From Peribacillus alkalitolerans (GTDB lineage: Bacteria; Bacillota; Bacilli; Bacillales; DSM-1321): DNA of 64,000 nt. Made by a program: the position numbers and the translations under genes. Below are positions 35,673 through 43,946 of this stretch, one piece after another. Under the pieces are notes generated by a model that had not been told where the DNA came from, ran no database searches, and saw only the letters and a list, made by a program, of their open reading frames with translations. Numbering within the stretch: position 1 is the first letter of the stretch; each line of letters opens with the position of its first letter. The stretch lies in the NCBI RefSeq assembly GCF_010882125.1, contig NZ_JAAGVZ010000014.1, positions 1 to 64,000 of the forward strand, read 5' to 3'.

Positions 35673-36329
35673 ATGAGTAGACAAGTATTGTTTGTTGTAA
35701 CGAGTCATTCCAGTATCACGAAAGACATCTCCACAGGCTTATGGTTAGAGGAATATGCCATACCTTATGAAATTTTCAAACAAAAAGGCTATAAAATCGA
35801 TACAGCCAGCCTAACGGGAGGTAATGTCCCTCTTGATCCTAATAGTCTCTCATCAGGAGATTCCGAATCTTTTAAAGATGCCATGATAGAACTCCAACAA
35901 ACGATTCCATTACAAGGATTAATTGCCGACCATTACGATGTCCTCTTCATTCCTGGTGGACATGGAACGATGTTCGACTTAGCCAATAGTGTTGAATTCA
36001 CTGAATTGCTCATGGATTTCGAGGAGAAAGATAAGTTAATAGCATCTGTTTGTCATGGGCCGGCCTGCTTTGCTCAAGCAAAATATGAGGATGGCACACC
36101 TTTCGTTTCTGGTAAACAAATAACGGCGTTTACCAATGAAGAAGAACGAGAGGTGCAATTAGATGAATACATGCCTTTCCTTCTAGAGGAAAAGCTACAG
36201 GAATTAGGAGCCAAGTTTATCGCGACCCCCAATTGGCAAGTCCATATTCAGAAGGAAGGAAATCTGATTACAGGACAAAATCCACAATCAAGTAAAGCTG
36301 TAGCGGAGACGGTTGTAAGTTATTTTTAA
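35673..36329 (+). CDS. DJ-1/PfpI-family protein (Hsp31/glyoxalase III-like)
   Basis: A 218-residue DJ-1 superfamily protein. The nucleophile elbow is ASVCHGPA (Cys about 127), with the partner Glu in GLWLEEYAIPYEIF (about 26-27) and FIPGGHGTMFDL near residue 92. Long-insert members of this type are glutathione-independent glyoxalases or stress chaperones. Activity on methylglyoxal is inference. Flanked by repeat E and the convergent NSS-transporter operon. Confidence 0.88.
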   Translation: MSRQVLFVVTSHSSITKDISTGLWLEEYAIPYEIFKQKGYKIDTASLTGGNVPLDPNSLSSGDSESFKDAMIELQQTIPLQGLIADHYDVLFIPGGHGTMFDLANSVEFTELLMDFEEKDKLIASVCHGPACFAQAKYEDGTPFVSGKQITAFTNEEEREVQLDEYMPFLLEEKLQELGAKFIATPNWQVHIQKEGNLITGQNPQSSKAVAETVVSYF

Positions 36330-36345
36330 TACCCCAAAAAAGAGC

Positions 36346-36375
36346 GGGCGGACTCCATATTCATTGAGTCCGCCC
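36346..36375 (-). terminator. Terminator of the NSS-transporter operon
   Basis: GGGCGGACTC pairs with GAGTCCGCCC; the T-run (CTCTTTTTT) is on the minus strand only. Confidence 0.88.
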
Positions 36376-36383
36376 TGACTATA

Positions 36384-36548
36384 TTACATAAAACTCAACG
36401 CATTCCAAACCATGAAAGCTAACCCTAAACTACCCATAAGAAGGATTATTCCCAATAGCCAAACTACTTTTTTCTTTTTTAAAACGCCTATTAATATGAA
36501 TATGATTCCAATTAAAAATTGTAAAGCAATAATCGAAGTAATTCCCAC
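36384..36548 (-). CDS. 54-residue two-helix membrane protein, possible NSS accessory subunit
   Basis: Read by eye. It starts with GTG (GTGGGAATTACT) 7 bases after GGAGA and encodes a hydrophobic helix (about 5-22), a KKKK turn and a second helix (about 28-46), ending ALSFM. It lies 15 bases behind the NSS transporter and before the operon terminator, so it is cotranscribed. Bacterial NSS transporters are known to have small subunits (MetS of the methionine-alanine system); I see no sequence proof that this is one, but the position is suggestive. Confidence 0.7.
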   Translation of the reverse strand: MGITSIIALQFLIGIIFILIGVLKKKKVVWLLGIILLMGSLGLAFMVWNALSFM

Positions 36549-36563
36549 TTTGGGCTCTCCATT

Positions 36564-37904
36564 CTATTTAAATACACCAAGCGAATCTAAAAACACGATG
36601 ATGATTACTAGTGGTACCACATATCTCATGATGTAATACCACACTGAAAAGAATACATTTCCTACTTTAGAGTTTCGAAGCAATTCCTCTTTTAAAGCTG
36701 ATTTTTTTACTTTTAAAGGGACAAAAATAGATATGAACAATGCACCAATCGGCATAAGGATGTTACTTACAAGAAAATCTGCTACATCAAAAATGCTCTT
36801 TTCAAATAAGAGGAAGTCCCCTAATACACTATAAGACAATGCCGATGGAATGCCTAAAATAAAAATTAGGATTCCTGTAATCCATGAATAGGCTACACGT
36901 TTTTCCTTTTTTCCTTTCACAAGGGAGGCTACTACAATTTCCAACATTGAAAATGCTGACGTCAACGTCGCGAATAAAAACAGTGCCAAGAATAATACCA
37001 AAAATAGTTCACCAAATACAATTTTCCCAAACACTGAAGGCAACACTATAAATAATAACCCTGGACCTGCTGTTGGTTCTAACCCTAAAGAAAACACGGC
37101 TGGAAAAATCGCAAGTCCAGCAAGCATAGCAATTAATAGATTCATCCATACCACAGATAGGGCAGGCTGGATTAAGCTTTCTTTTTTCGATAAATAAGAG
37201 CTGTACGTTACCATGACAGAAACCCCTACACTTAAGGAGAAGAAAGATTGCCCCATGGCAAATAAGATACTCTCTGATGTAATACTTGAAAAACTAGGAG
37301 CCAGAAAGAACTTTACTCCCTCTAGTGCATTGTCTAAAGTCAAAGATCGGACAATCAAAACAATAAACAAGATGAAAAGTGCAGGCATCATCAACTTGCT
37401 TGCCCGTTCAATGCCAGCTTGTACCCCTTTAGCTACCACTAGAATCGTAATCAGTAAAAAGGCACCTTGAGCTCCGATAACTACCCATGAACTACTAATA
37501 GTTGATTCGAACAATTGACCATAATTCGCACCTTCCTGTATCAATCCACCATATAACCCTTTAATAAAATAAATAACAATCCATCCACCGATGACACTAT
37601 AAAAAGATAATAGAATGAAACAGGTGATAACCCCAAGTAATCCAATCCAATGCCAATTTGAATTCGGCGCAATGGCTTGATAAGCACGTATTGCTTCTTT
37701 CCCAGTACTACGGCCTATGACAAACTCTGCTAACAAAAGGGGAAGACCAACGAATATTGAAAACAGAATGAATAGTAGAAAGAACGCTCCTCCTCCACTC
37801 ACACCTGTTACATAAGGCAATTTCCAAATGGCACCTACCCCGATAGCTGAACCAGCAGCTGCTAGGATAAAACCTAGTCTAGAAGACCATTGTTCCTTTT
37901 CCAT
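36564..37904 (-). CDS. Neurotransmitter:sodium symporter family amino-acid transporter
   Basis: A 446-residue LeuT-fold transporter. Helix 1 has [20 protein letters not shown], the unwound substrate/Na site; about 11-12 helices follow. An in-frame ATG upstream lies in the T-box terminator; the ATG at 37904 after AAGGAAGG is correct. Its expression is controlled by a T-box whose specifier reads a phenylalanine codon, so phenylalanine (or an aromatic amino acid) is the predicted substrate. B. subtilis relatives are YocR and YhdH. Confidence 0.9.
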   Translation of the reverse strand: MEKEQWSSRLGFILAAAGSAIGVGAIWKLPYVTGVSGGGAFFLLFILFSIFVGLPLLLAEFVIGRSTGKEAIRAYQAIAPNSNWHWIGLLGVITCFILLSFYSVIGGWIVIYFIKGLYGGLIQEGANYGQLFESTISSSWVVIGAQGAFLLITILVVAKGVQAGIERASKLMMPALFILFIVLIVRSLTLDNALEGVKFFLAPSFSSITSESILFAMGQSFFSLSVGVSVMVTYSSYLSKKESLIQPALSVVWMNLLIAMLAGLAIFPAVFSLGLEPTAGPGLLFIVLPSVFGKIVFGELFLVLFLALFLFATLTSAFSMLEIVVASLVKGKKEKRVAYSWITGILIFILGIPSALSYSVLGDFLLFEKSIFDVADFLVSNILMPIGALFISIFVPLKVKKSALKEELLRNSKVGNVFFSVWYYIMRYVVPLVIIIVFLDSLGVFK

Positions 37905-37940
37905 CGCTTTCCCTTCCTTTCTTGTCGCTAAAAATAAAAA

Positions 37941-38217
37941 AGCCACATCCCTATTCTAAAAAGAATAGGGACGTGGCTTGAACACGCGGTACCACCCTAA
38001 TTGGAAGAATTCATATATCTTCCCGCTTAGTAAGTTAACGATTTCCCGTCTTCATAGAAAAGCTAAAAGTACTTTTCTTTGAAGAACAGCTCCAAGATTG
38101 AAATTCACCTAGTCTTTGTATCAGTTCACACCATCCACTGACTCTCTTATAACAGGGAGACTGGCTTAATAAGTTCTCTTCAACGCTGTAAAGTAATTAA
38201 GTTATTTAAATATAATA
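37941..38217 (-). promoter_or_regulatory. T-box leader, phenylalanine-specific
   Basis: On the minus strand: stem I with the distal motif GGATGGTGTGAA, specifier region GAATTTCAATCTTGGAGC, the invariant AGGGTGGTACCGCG (37985-37998) and a terminator stem (37941-37957 with 37962-37978) followed by TTTTTT. Whether the specifier is read TTT or, with the usual following A, TTC, it encodes Phe. The T-box bulge TGGT fits a tRNA with discriminator A. Uncharged tRNA-Phe would stabilise the antiterminator and allow transporter expression. Confidence 0.92.
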
Positions 38218-38223
38218 CTCGAA

Positions 38224-38252
38224 ATTATAGTATGATAGTTTGAGTTCGTCAA
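38224..38252 (-). promoter_or_regulatory. SigA promoter of the T-box/NSS operon
   Basis: The complement reads TTGACG (38247-38252), a 17-base spacer, then TATAAT (38224-38229). Confidence 0.9.
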
Positions 38253-38328
38253 CAAAATAATTTCTGTTCTAAAAAATATAGCTGTTGATAGCTAAATGAA
38301 TTATGTTCCATCTATCTACAGCTTTTTG

Positions 38329-38496
38329 CTATCCTTGTAAATTATATTTCTTATTGAATCGATCTACTCTTCCACCCTTATCTGCAAATTTTTGTTTGCC
38401 TGTATAGTATGGATGTGAATACGAGCGTACCTCGATTTTTAACACTGGATATGTGTTTCCGTCTTGCCACTCAATGGGTCGATTACCTTCCTTCAC
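38329..38496 (-). pseudogene. rpmE2: Internally deleted rpmE2 (ribosomal protein L31 type B)
   Basis: The reading frame encodes [20 protein letters not shown] and [19 protein letters not shown], the C-terminal two-thirds of zinc-independent L31 (about 82 residues in full). Directly before it, GTGAAGGAAGGT encodes the family's opening M-K-E-G, but about 30 residues that should lie between (the HPDYHKVVF to TIEW stretch) are absent. The frame is intact for 55 residues, yet I see no ribosome site before the GTG. Either a decayed gene or, less likely, a short product. A Zur-like box remains upstream. Confidence 0.8.
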
Positions 38497-38545
38497 TTAA
38501 TGTAGAATAGGACTCTCACTGACATGAAAAGTACATAATGTAATG

Positions 38546-38567
38546 TTTATCGTAAGGGATATGATTT
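38546..38567 (-). promoter_or_regulatory. Zur-like operator upstream of the rpmE2 remnant
   Basis: The complement reads AAATCATATCCCTTACGATAAA, cut here as AAATC-N7-TTACGATAAA; it keeps most of the Zur consensus AAATCGTAAT-N-ATTACGATTT. B. subtilis rpmE2 (ytiA) is repressed by Zur, so the box fits the remnant. Confidence 0.55.
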
Positions 38568-38631
38568 CAAATTGTGATATACTTTTAAGAAGAAACAAAG
38601 GGGAAATTTTTTATTTCTGGAGGAAAATGAA

Positions 38632-38919
38632 TTGAAAAAAAGTTTACTATCATTGCGTTGGCTTGCCATTTCTGAAGGTATTTCCTATCTTGTTCTGTTA
38701 TTAATTGCTATGCCTCTGAAATATATGGCCGGAATTCCAGAAGTTGTTACGATAGTAGGAGCCCTTCATGGACTATTGTTTGTGTTATATGTAATCGCAG
38801 TGGCCGCTGTAAAATTCACAGCGAAATGGTCATTCCTATGGGCGATATGGGCAATTTTCCTTTCTTTCGTCCCGTTTGGAACATTCTGGATTGATAAACA
38901 AGTGAAAAAACATATTTAA
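38632..38919 (+). CDS. DUF3817 membrane protein (YdzA-like)
   Basis: A 95-residue protein with three hydrophobic helices, matching the DUF3817 pattern (LRWLAISEGISYLVLLLIAMPLKY, GALHGLLFVLYV). A TTG start at 38632 lies 8 bases after TGGAGG. Function of the family is unknown. Divergent from the rpmE2 remnant. Confidence 0.82.
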   Translation: MKKSLLSLRWLAISEGISYLVLLLIAMPLKYMAGIPEVVTIVGALHGLLFVLYVIAVAAVKFTAKWSFLWAIWAIFLSFVPFGTFWIDKQVKKHI

Positions 38920-38924
38920 ACATA

Positions 38925-38954
38925 AAACCCGCCAAAATTGACTTTGGCGGGTTT
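38925..38954. terminator. Bidirectional terminator
   Basis: AAACCCGCCAAA pairs with TTTGGCGGGTTT around a 6-base loop, between convergent genes. Confidence 0.92.
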
Positions 38955-38960
38955 GTTATT

Positions 38961-39218
38961 TTATTTCGTTTCTGTCTTCTTCATTAATTTAAAATTTAAG
39001 TAAGTAATAGTGATAAACAAAAGAATTCCCAATCCAATCATACTCCAAGCATAATAAGGGACCTGGGTAATTGCAACACTATCATTAATTTTAATTCCTA
39101 AAAATGATATACCCATTCCATCACCATCAATATTATTAGCATCCTTTAAAATACGGACACCACTTCCAATCAATAGTGCTGTAATGAAAATAAAGATAAA
39201 ACGGACGGCTCTCGGCAT
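38961..39218 (-). CDS. Small two-helix membrane protein, 85 residues
   Basis: I do not recognise a family. Helices at about 5-21 and 56-77, with a polar loop between (DANNIDGDGMGISFLGIKIND) facing one side. The ATG follows AAAAGGAGC. A Zur-like palindrome lies about 40 bases upstream. Monocistronic. Confidence 0.7.
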   Translation of the reverse strand: MPRAVRFIFIFITALLIGSGVRILKDANNIDGDGMGISFLGIKINDSVAITQVPYYAWSMIGLGILLFITITYLNFKLMKKTETK

Positions 39219-39246
39219 TTAATAATAGCTCCTTTTTTGATTCAAT

Positions 39247-39270
39247 TATAAGCGTAATGATTACAAAAAG
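39247..39270 (-). promoter_or_regulatory. Zur-like palindrome upstream of the 85-residue membrane protein
   Basis: The complement contains TTTGTAATCATTACGCTTA; the core GTAAT-C-ATTAC is a perfect palindrome and one flank keeps the Zur G. The outer arms are degenerate, so another metalloregulator is possible. Confidence 0.4.
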
Positions 39271-39389
39271 AAATCTGGCATCTGAAATCTATTTATACGG
39301 TTCTAAAAACTTCAATACAACACCGTTTACGGAAATAAATAAAGGAACCAAATAATCGCCCACTCCGGAAGTAGAAGTGGACGATGAGT

Positions 39390-40463
39390 CTATTTACTAT
39401 GCATTTTAAATTCGAGGAATAGTTCGTTATAATAGGCTAGCATTTTCTTTCCTAAGTTTTCGTATACTTCAAGCTTATCTGTTAGTTCCGGGTCTGGATA
39501 AAAGCGTTTATCACCAGAGATCTCTTCTGGCAAATATTCCATCGCTTTTTCATTTGGCGTAGAATATCCAACATATTCGGCATTCTGAGCGGCATTTTTT
39601 GGTTCCAGCATGAAATTCATAAATTGGTGCGCTCCATCAATATTCTTCGCTGTTTTCGGAATGACCATGTTATCGAACCAAAGATTTGAACCTTCTTTTG
39701 GTACGACATAATCTAGCTTTTCATTTTCCCACATGATTTCAGCTGCATCTCCTGACCATACTACCCCTACAGCAGCCTCTTCATTGGCAATTAACATCTT
39801 TATTTCGTCACCCACTATGGCTTTAACGTTTGGGGTTAATGTATCCAGCTTTTCTTTCGCTTCAATTAGATGGTTCTTATCGGTATCATTTAAAGAGTAA
39901 TGAAGGCTGTTCAACCCCATTCCCATTACTTCTCTTGCTCCGTCCACCAGCAGGATCTGATTACGTAAATCCTTATCCCACAAATCTGCCCAGCTAGTTA
40001 ACTTCTTTCCATCTAACATTTCTGAATTGAACACGATCCCGACCGTTCCCCAAAAGTAGGGAATGGAGTATTTATTGTTGGGATCAAATGATAAATCCAT
40101 AAAGCGTGGGTTAATATATTGAATATTAGATAGTTTTGTATGATCGATCGGTAATAGTAATTCTTCTTCCTTCATTTTTGCAATGGCGTATTCAGAAGGT
40201 ACGGCAATGTCAAAAGTTGTTCCACCTTGTTCAATTTTTGTCATCATCGCTTCATTGGAGTCGAATGTTTGATAGATTACTTTTAATCCGGATTCCTTTT
40301 CGAATTTTTCTATTAGCTCAGGATCGATATAATCTCCCCAGTTATAAATCGTTAATGTATTACCTCCAGTGTACCCCTCAGAAGAATTTAGCTCAGAAAT
40401 GAAATACAATAATCCCATTGATACCAGGAAAACAGCAAGAAAAGCCCTTACTAATTGTTTCAA
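39390..40463 (-). CDS. potD: Spermidine/putrescine-binding protein
   Basis: A 357-residue periplasmic-binding-fold protein that captures polyamines outside the membrane. Family motifs: LTIYNWGDYIDPELIEKFE and the ligand-site VPSEYAIAKM and GVVWSGDAAE. The N-terminus is a hydrophobic helix without a lipobox cysteine, so it is probably anchored by an uncleaved segment or released. Start overlaps the potC stop by 4 bases; last gene of the pot operon. Confidence 0.93.
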   Translation of the reverse strand: MKQLVRAFLAVFLVSMGLLYFISELNSSEGYTGGNTLTIYNWGDYIDPELIEKFEKESGLKVIYQTFDSNEAMMTKIEQGGTTFDIAVPSEYAIAKMKEEELLLPIDHTKLSNIQYINPRFMDLSFDPNNKYSIPYFWGTVGIVFNSEMLDGKKLTSWADLWDKDLRNQILLVDGAREVMGMGLNSLHYSLNDTDKNHLIEAKEKLDTLTPNVKAIVGDEIKMLIANEEAAVGVVWSGDAAEIMWENEKLDYVVPKEGSNLWFDNMVIPKTAKNIDGAHQFMNFMLEPKNAAQNAEYVGYSTPNEKAMEYLPEEISGDKRFYPDPELTDKLEVYENLGKKMLAYYNELFLEFKMHSK

Positions 40464-41260
40464 TTCCCATTCACCCCTCTCGGACGATTATTACGCTGGT
40501 TAATAAAGTAATAACCTATGACCAATACAATGGTGAAAAGGAAAATGAGAGTGGATAGAGCATTGATATTAAGTGATATCCCCTGACGTGCCAAAGAATA
40601 AATTTCAACAGAAAGAGTAGTGAATCCATTTCCAGTCACAAAGAAAGTGACAGCAAAATCATCTAGAGAATAAGTCAAGGCCATGAAAAAGCCTGCAAAG
40701 ATTCCTGGAGAAATGAATGGCAATATAACTTTTGTTAACACATCTATACGATTAGCTCCTAAATCCAATGCAGCATCAATTAATGTTGGACTCATTTCCT
40801 GTAGTTTAGGAAGAACCATGATTACGACAATCGGAATACTGAATGCGATATGCGATAACAAAACGGATGAAAAGCCTAGTTTGATTCCTGCAATCGTGAA
40901 TAATATTAGAAAAGAAGCACCAATGATGACATCCGGGCTTACAATTAACACATTATTCAACGAGAGAAATGAATTTTTCACTTTTCTGTTTTTCATATAC
41001 ATAATCCCAAGCGCTCCCAGTACACCTATGATTGTGGCAATAGCTGATGATAGAAGTGCAATGACAAATGTGTTTAATACAATAATTAACAATCGCGTAT
41101 CTTGAAACACTTCTTTATACCAATCCAAGGTAAACCCTTCAAAATCGTGCATCGTTCCACCGCTATTGAAAGAATAGACAACCAGATAGAAAATCGGGGC
41201 ATAAAGGATGAAAAATACTATCGCTAGATAGATCTTTGAAAATTTCCCGTTACTTTTCAA
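40460..41260 (-). CDS. potC: Polyamine ABC transporter permease PotC
   Basis: A 266-residue inner-membrane permease with six helices and the coupling EAA loop (DAALDLGANRIDVLTKVILPFISPG). Pairs with PotB. The start overlaps potB by 11 bases. Confidence 0.93.
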   Translation of the reverse strand: MKSNGKFSKIYLAIVFFILYAPIFYLVVYSFNSGGTMHDFEGFTLDWYKEVFQDTRLLIIVLNTFVIALLSSAIATIIGVLGALGIMYMKNRKVKNSFLSLNNVLIVSPDVIIGASFLILFTIAGIKLGFSSVLLSHIAFSIPIVVIMVLPKLQEMSPTLIDAALDLGANRIDVLTKVILPFISPGIFAGFFMALTYSLDDFAVTFFVTGNGFTTLSVEIYSLARQGISLNINALSTLIFLFTIVLVIGYYFINQRNNRPRGVNGN

Positions 41261-42059
41261 TCCTCACCCCTCGCTTTCTGCTTCCTGTTGCTAGCATAAT
41301 AGCAAACATGATTATAATTAAAAATACGGCAATAGTAGCACCCATTCCCCAGTCTTGGGTTACGAGAAAATGTTGTTCTATGGCCGTTCCAAGTGTTATG
41401 ACACGATTTCCAGCAATCAGCCTTGTAATCATGAATAAGGACAATGCCGGTATGAAAACAGCCTGACAACCTGCCTTCACTCCATCTATCGTTAGAGGAA
41501 ATACGACTCGTCGGAATGTCGTCCAGTTGGATGCTCCTAAATCCAAAGATGCATAAACCATTGATGGATTCAGCTTTTCCAAAGCATTGAAAATAGGCAA
41601 AATCATAAATGGTATGAAGATATACACAGATACAAATACAAAGCTAAAGTCCGTAAATAAGATTTGTTTTGAACCAATTCCCATGACTTCAAGGAAAGCA
41701 TTCACAGGACCGAACGTACCGAATATCCCCAAAAACGCATATGCCTTTAACAGTAAATTGATCCATGAAGGCAAAATGATCAATAAAAGCCAAAGCTGCT
41801 TATGCTTTGTCCGGGTCAATAGATACGCTGTTGGATACGCAATCAATAAAGAGAAGGCCGTAATAAGAAACGCATACCAAAACGAACTTAAAGTCATCTT
41901 CAAATAAACCGGAGTGAAAAATTTCTGGTAGTTAATGAGCGAGAAATTTCCTTCTATATTAAAGAGAGAATAATAAACGACCAACAAGATAGGAGCAATG
42001 ACAAATAAAGCAATCCATAATAGATATGGGACTAGATACAAAGATCTTGTTTTATTTTT
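41250..42059 (-). CDS. potB: Polyamine ABC transporter permease PotB
   Basis: A 269-residue permease with six helices and EAA loop ([25 protein letters not shown]). The ATG at 42059 begins [16 protein letters not shown], overlapping the potA stop by 8 bases; a longer frame reaches into potA and is rejected. Confidence 0.93.
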   Translation of the reverse strand, partial: KNKTRSLYLVPYLLWIALFVIAPILLVVYYSLFNIEGNFSLINYQKFFTPVYLKMTLSSFWYAFLITAFSLLIAYPTAYLLTRTKHKQLWLLLIILPSWINLLLKAYAFLGIFGTFGPVNAFLEVMGIGSKQILFTDFSFVFVSVYIFIPFMILPIFNALEKLNPSMVYASLDLGASNWTTFRRVVFPLTIDGVKAGCQAVFIPALSLFMITRLIAGNRVITLGTAIEQHFLVTQDWGMGATIAVFLIIIMFAIMLATGSRKRGVRIEK

Positions 42060-43161
42060 CATGGTCCCCAACCTCTTCATAAGCCTCAAGGCGTTTATCA
42101 AATTCTTCTTCTGTCTCACCTGGTCTCATAACATGAATCGCTTCTGGATCAAAGTATAATCCAATTTTTTCTCCCACATTGGCTTTTTTGGTAGAATGTA
42201 CGAGCCACTCGTTACCATCTTCGTCGTAGCAAGAGATTTCATAGTGGACACCACGGAACAATTGAGTATCAACCTTTACTTGAAGCTTTCCTCTTTCTAG
42301 TGTGGTTATTTCCAAATCCTCCGGTCGAATGACAATTTCGATCTCTTCATTTGGTTTAAGCCCTCCATCGACACACTCGAATTGTTTACCAGTAAATTCG
42401 ACCAAGTAATCGCGAATCATATGTCCCTTTACTATATTCGATTCTCCGATAAAGTCAGCAACAAAACGATTAATAGGCTCATCATATATATCAATAGGCG
42501 TTCCACTTTGTTCAATTTTCCCTTTGTTTAATACAAAAATTTCATCCGACATCGCAAGAGCCTCTTCTTGATCATGCGTTACGAAAATAAAAGTGATGCC
42601 AAGTCGGCGCTGTAGCTCCCGAAGTTCATATTGCATTTCTGTACGTAATTTTAAATCCAATGCTGAAAGTGGTTCATCCAATAGAATGACTTCAGGCTCG
42701 TTAACAATCGCACGTGCGATGGCTACACGCTGACGTTGACCACCTGACATTTCACTGATTTCCCTGTATTCATAGCCCTCCAAATTTACAAAACGCAACG
42801 CTTCCATTACCTTTTTGTGAACATCATCATTTTTCAACTTTTTGATTCTCAATCCGAAGGCAACATTTTCAAAAACATTTAGATGAGGAAATAATGCATA
42901 GTCTTGAAATACTGTATTTACTTGGCGTCTATTGGCAGGGACTCGATTGACGAGTCTGTTGTTGATAAAAATATCACCTTTGGATGGTTCAATAAACCCA
43001 GCAATTAAACGAAGAATGGTCGTTTTCCCACACCCTGAAGGACCGAGCAATGTGTAGAATTTCCCTCTTTCAATCTCAAAACTTACATTTTCCAATACAG
43101 CTGGATCATGTTCGTATTGCTTCGTAACATTCTCAAAACGAATAATCGTATTATTTGTCAT
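42052..43161 (-). CDS. potA: Polyamine ABC transporter ATPase PotA
   Basis: A 369-residue ABC ATPase: Walker [15 protein letters not shown], signature [14 protein letters not shown], Walker [13 protein letters not shown] and a C-terminal TOBE regulatory domain (about 280-350). Powers PotBC. First structural gene, 73 bases after potR. Confidence 0.95.
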   Translation of the reverse strand: MTNNTIIRFENVTKQYEHDPAVLENVSFEIERGKFYTLLGPSGCGKTTILRLIAGFIEPSKGDIFINNRLVNRVPANRRQVNTVFQDYALFPHLNVFENVAFGLRIKKLKNDDVHKKVMEALRFVNLEGYEYREISEMSGGQRQRVAIARAIVNEPEVILLDEPLSALDLKLRTEMQYELRELQRRLGITFIFVTHDQEEALAMSDEIFVLNKGKIEQSGTPIDIYDEPINRFVADFIGESNIVKGHMIRDYLVEFTGKQFECVDGGLKPNEEIEIVIRPEDLEITTLERGKLQVKVDTQLFRGVHYEISCYDEDGNEWLVHSTKKANVGEKIGLYFDPEAIHVMRPGETEEEFDKRLEAYEEVGDHEK

Positions 43162-43234
43162 TATGGTCTCCTTCCTGTCAGTGAACGTACATATTCTTCA
43201 TTGACCTTTGGACTGATGGGTTACTTTCATATTG

Positions 43235-43777
43235 TTATAAATATGAATTTGTAACGACTAAGATTAGTTCTGACTTTCCATCGTAATCATTGATTACTTG
43301 ATGGTTTTCCGATGCATGAAAATATATTGCCTCGCCACTTTTAGCCGTATATTCATGTTTTCCTAGCTTTACTATTATCTTTCCAGAAAGAACATATCCA
43401 AAGGTTTCGGATAGTGATGGTTCAAACGATTTGAATTCTCCTTTTTCCTCGAAAGAAAGCATGATGGGCTCCATTTCTTTTTCGTTTGACTCTGGAACTA
43501 ACCATTGAATGCGATATCCACGTTCTTCATCCCAAAACTCCGTTTGATCTTCCTCCGTGTACACGACTTTTTGATCTCTATTTTCATCATCAAAGAATTC
43601 CTTTGGCGAACAACCTAGCACCTCTAAAATGGAGAAAAAGGTTTCTATTGAAGGCGAGCTTAAGTCTCTCTCAAGTTGTGAAATGTATCCTTTACTTAGA
43701 TCGGTCCTTTCGCCAAGTTCCTCTTGAGTAAGTCCTTTTTTCAAGCGTAAATTTTTTATTTTCTTTCCAATAAGCAT
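43235..43777 (-). CDS. potR: XRE-cupin regulator of the pot operon
   Basis: A 180-residue regulator: N-terminal Cro/CI helix-turn-helix (LTQEELGERTDLSKGYISQLER) and C-terminal cupin domain (about 105-178, GEAIYFHASENHQVIN). Regulators of this type lie before potABCD in many Bacillaceae and sense polyamines (PuuR type). The 11-bp repeats at 43858-43901 are in its upstream region and may be its operator. Confidence 0.87.
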   Translation of the reverse strand: MLIGKKIKNLRLKKGLTQEELGERTDLSKGYISQLERDLSSPSIETFFSILEVLGCSPKEFFDDENRDQKVVYTEEDQTEFWDEERGYRIQWLVPESNEKEMEPIMLSFEEKGEFKSFEPSLSETFGYVLSGKIIVKLGKHEYTAKSGEAIYFHASENHQVINDYDGKSELILVVTNSYL

Positions 43778-43857
43778 ATTTGTAATCCCTCTGTTATTTA
43801 AAATTAGTAAACTTTTTGTGCATATAGTTTAATTTTACATTACTTTATGTTTACAAT

Positions 43858-43901
43858 CTATATGTATCCTATATGTATCCTATATGTATCCTATATGAAT
43901 A
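43858..43901. repeat. Four tandem 11-bp repeats upstream of potR
   Basis: CTATATGTATC repeated three times exactly and a fourth time as CTATATGAATA. The 11-base period places each copy on the same face of the helix, as for cooperative protein binding. Confidence 0.85.
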
Positions 43902-43916
43902 CTTTATATATATAAA

Positions 43917-43941
43917 AGGCGACCTGATAACCAGATCGCCT
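43917..43941 (-). terminator. Terminator of the MFS gene
   Basis: AGGCGACCTG pairs with CAGATCGCCT (one G-T pair), followed on the minus strand by TTTTATAT. Confidence 0.8.
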
Positions 43942-43946
43942 CCATT

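Noticed and set aside
43858-43901. Possible CRISPR or origin iterons
   Set aside because: Only four abutting 11-base units, no replication protein gene and no spacers.
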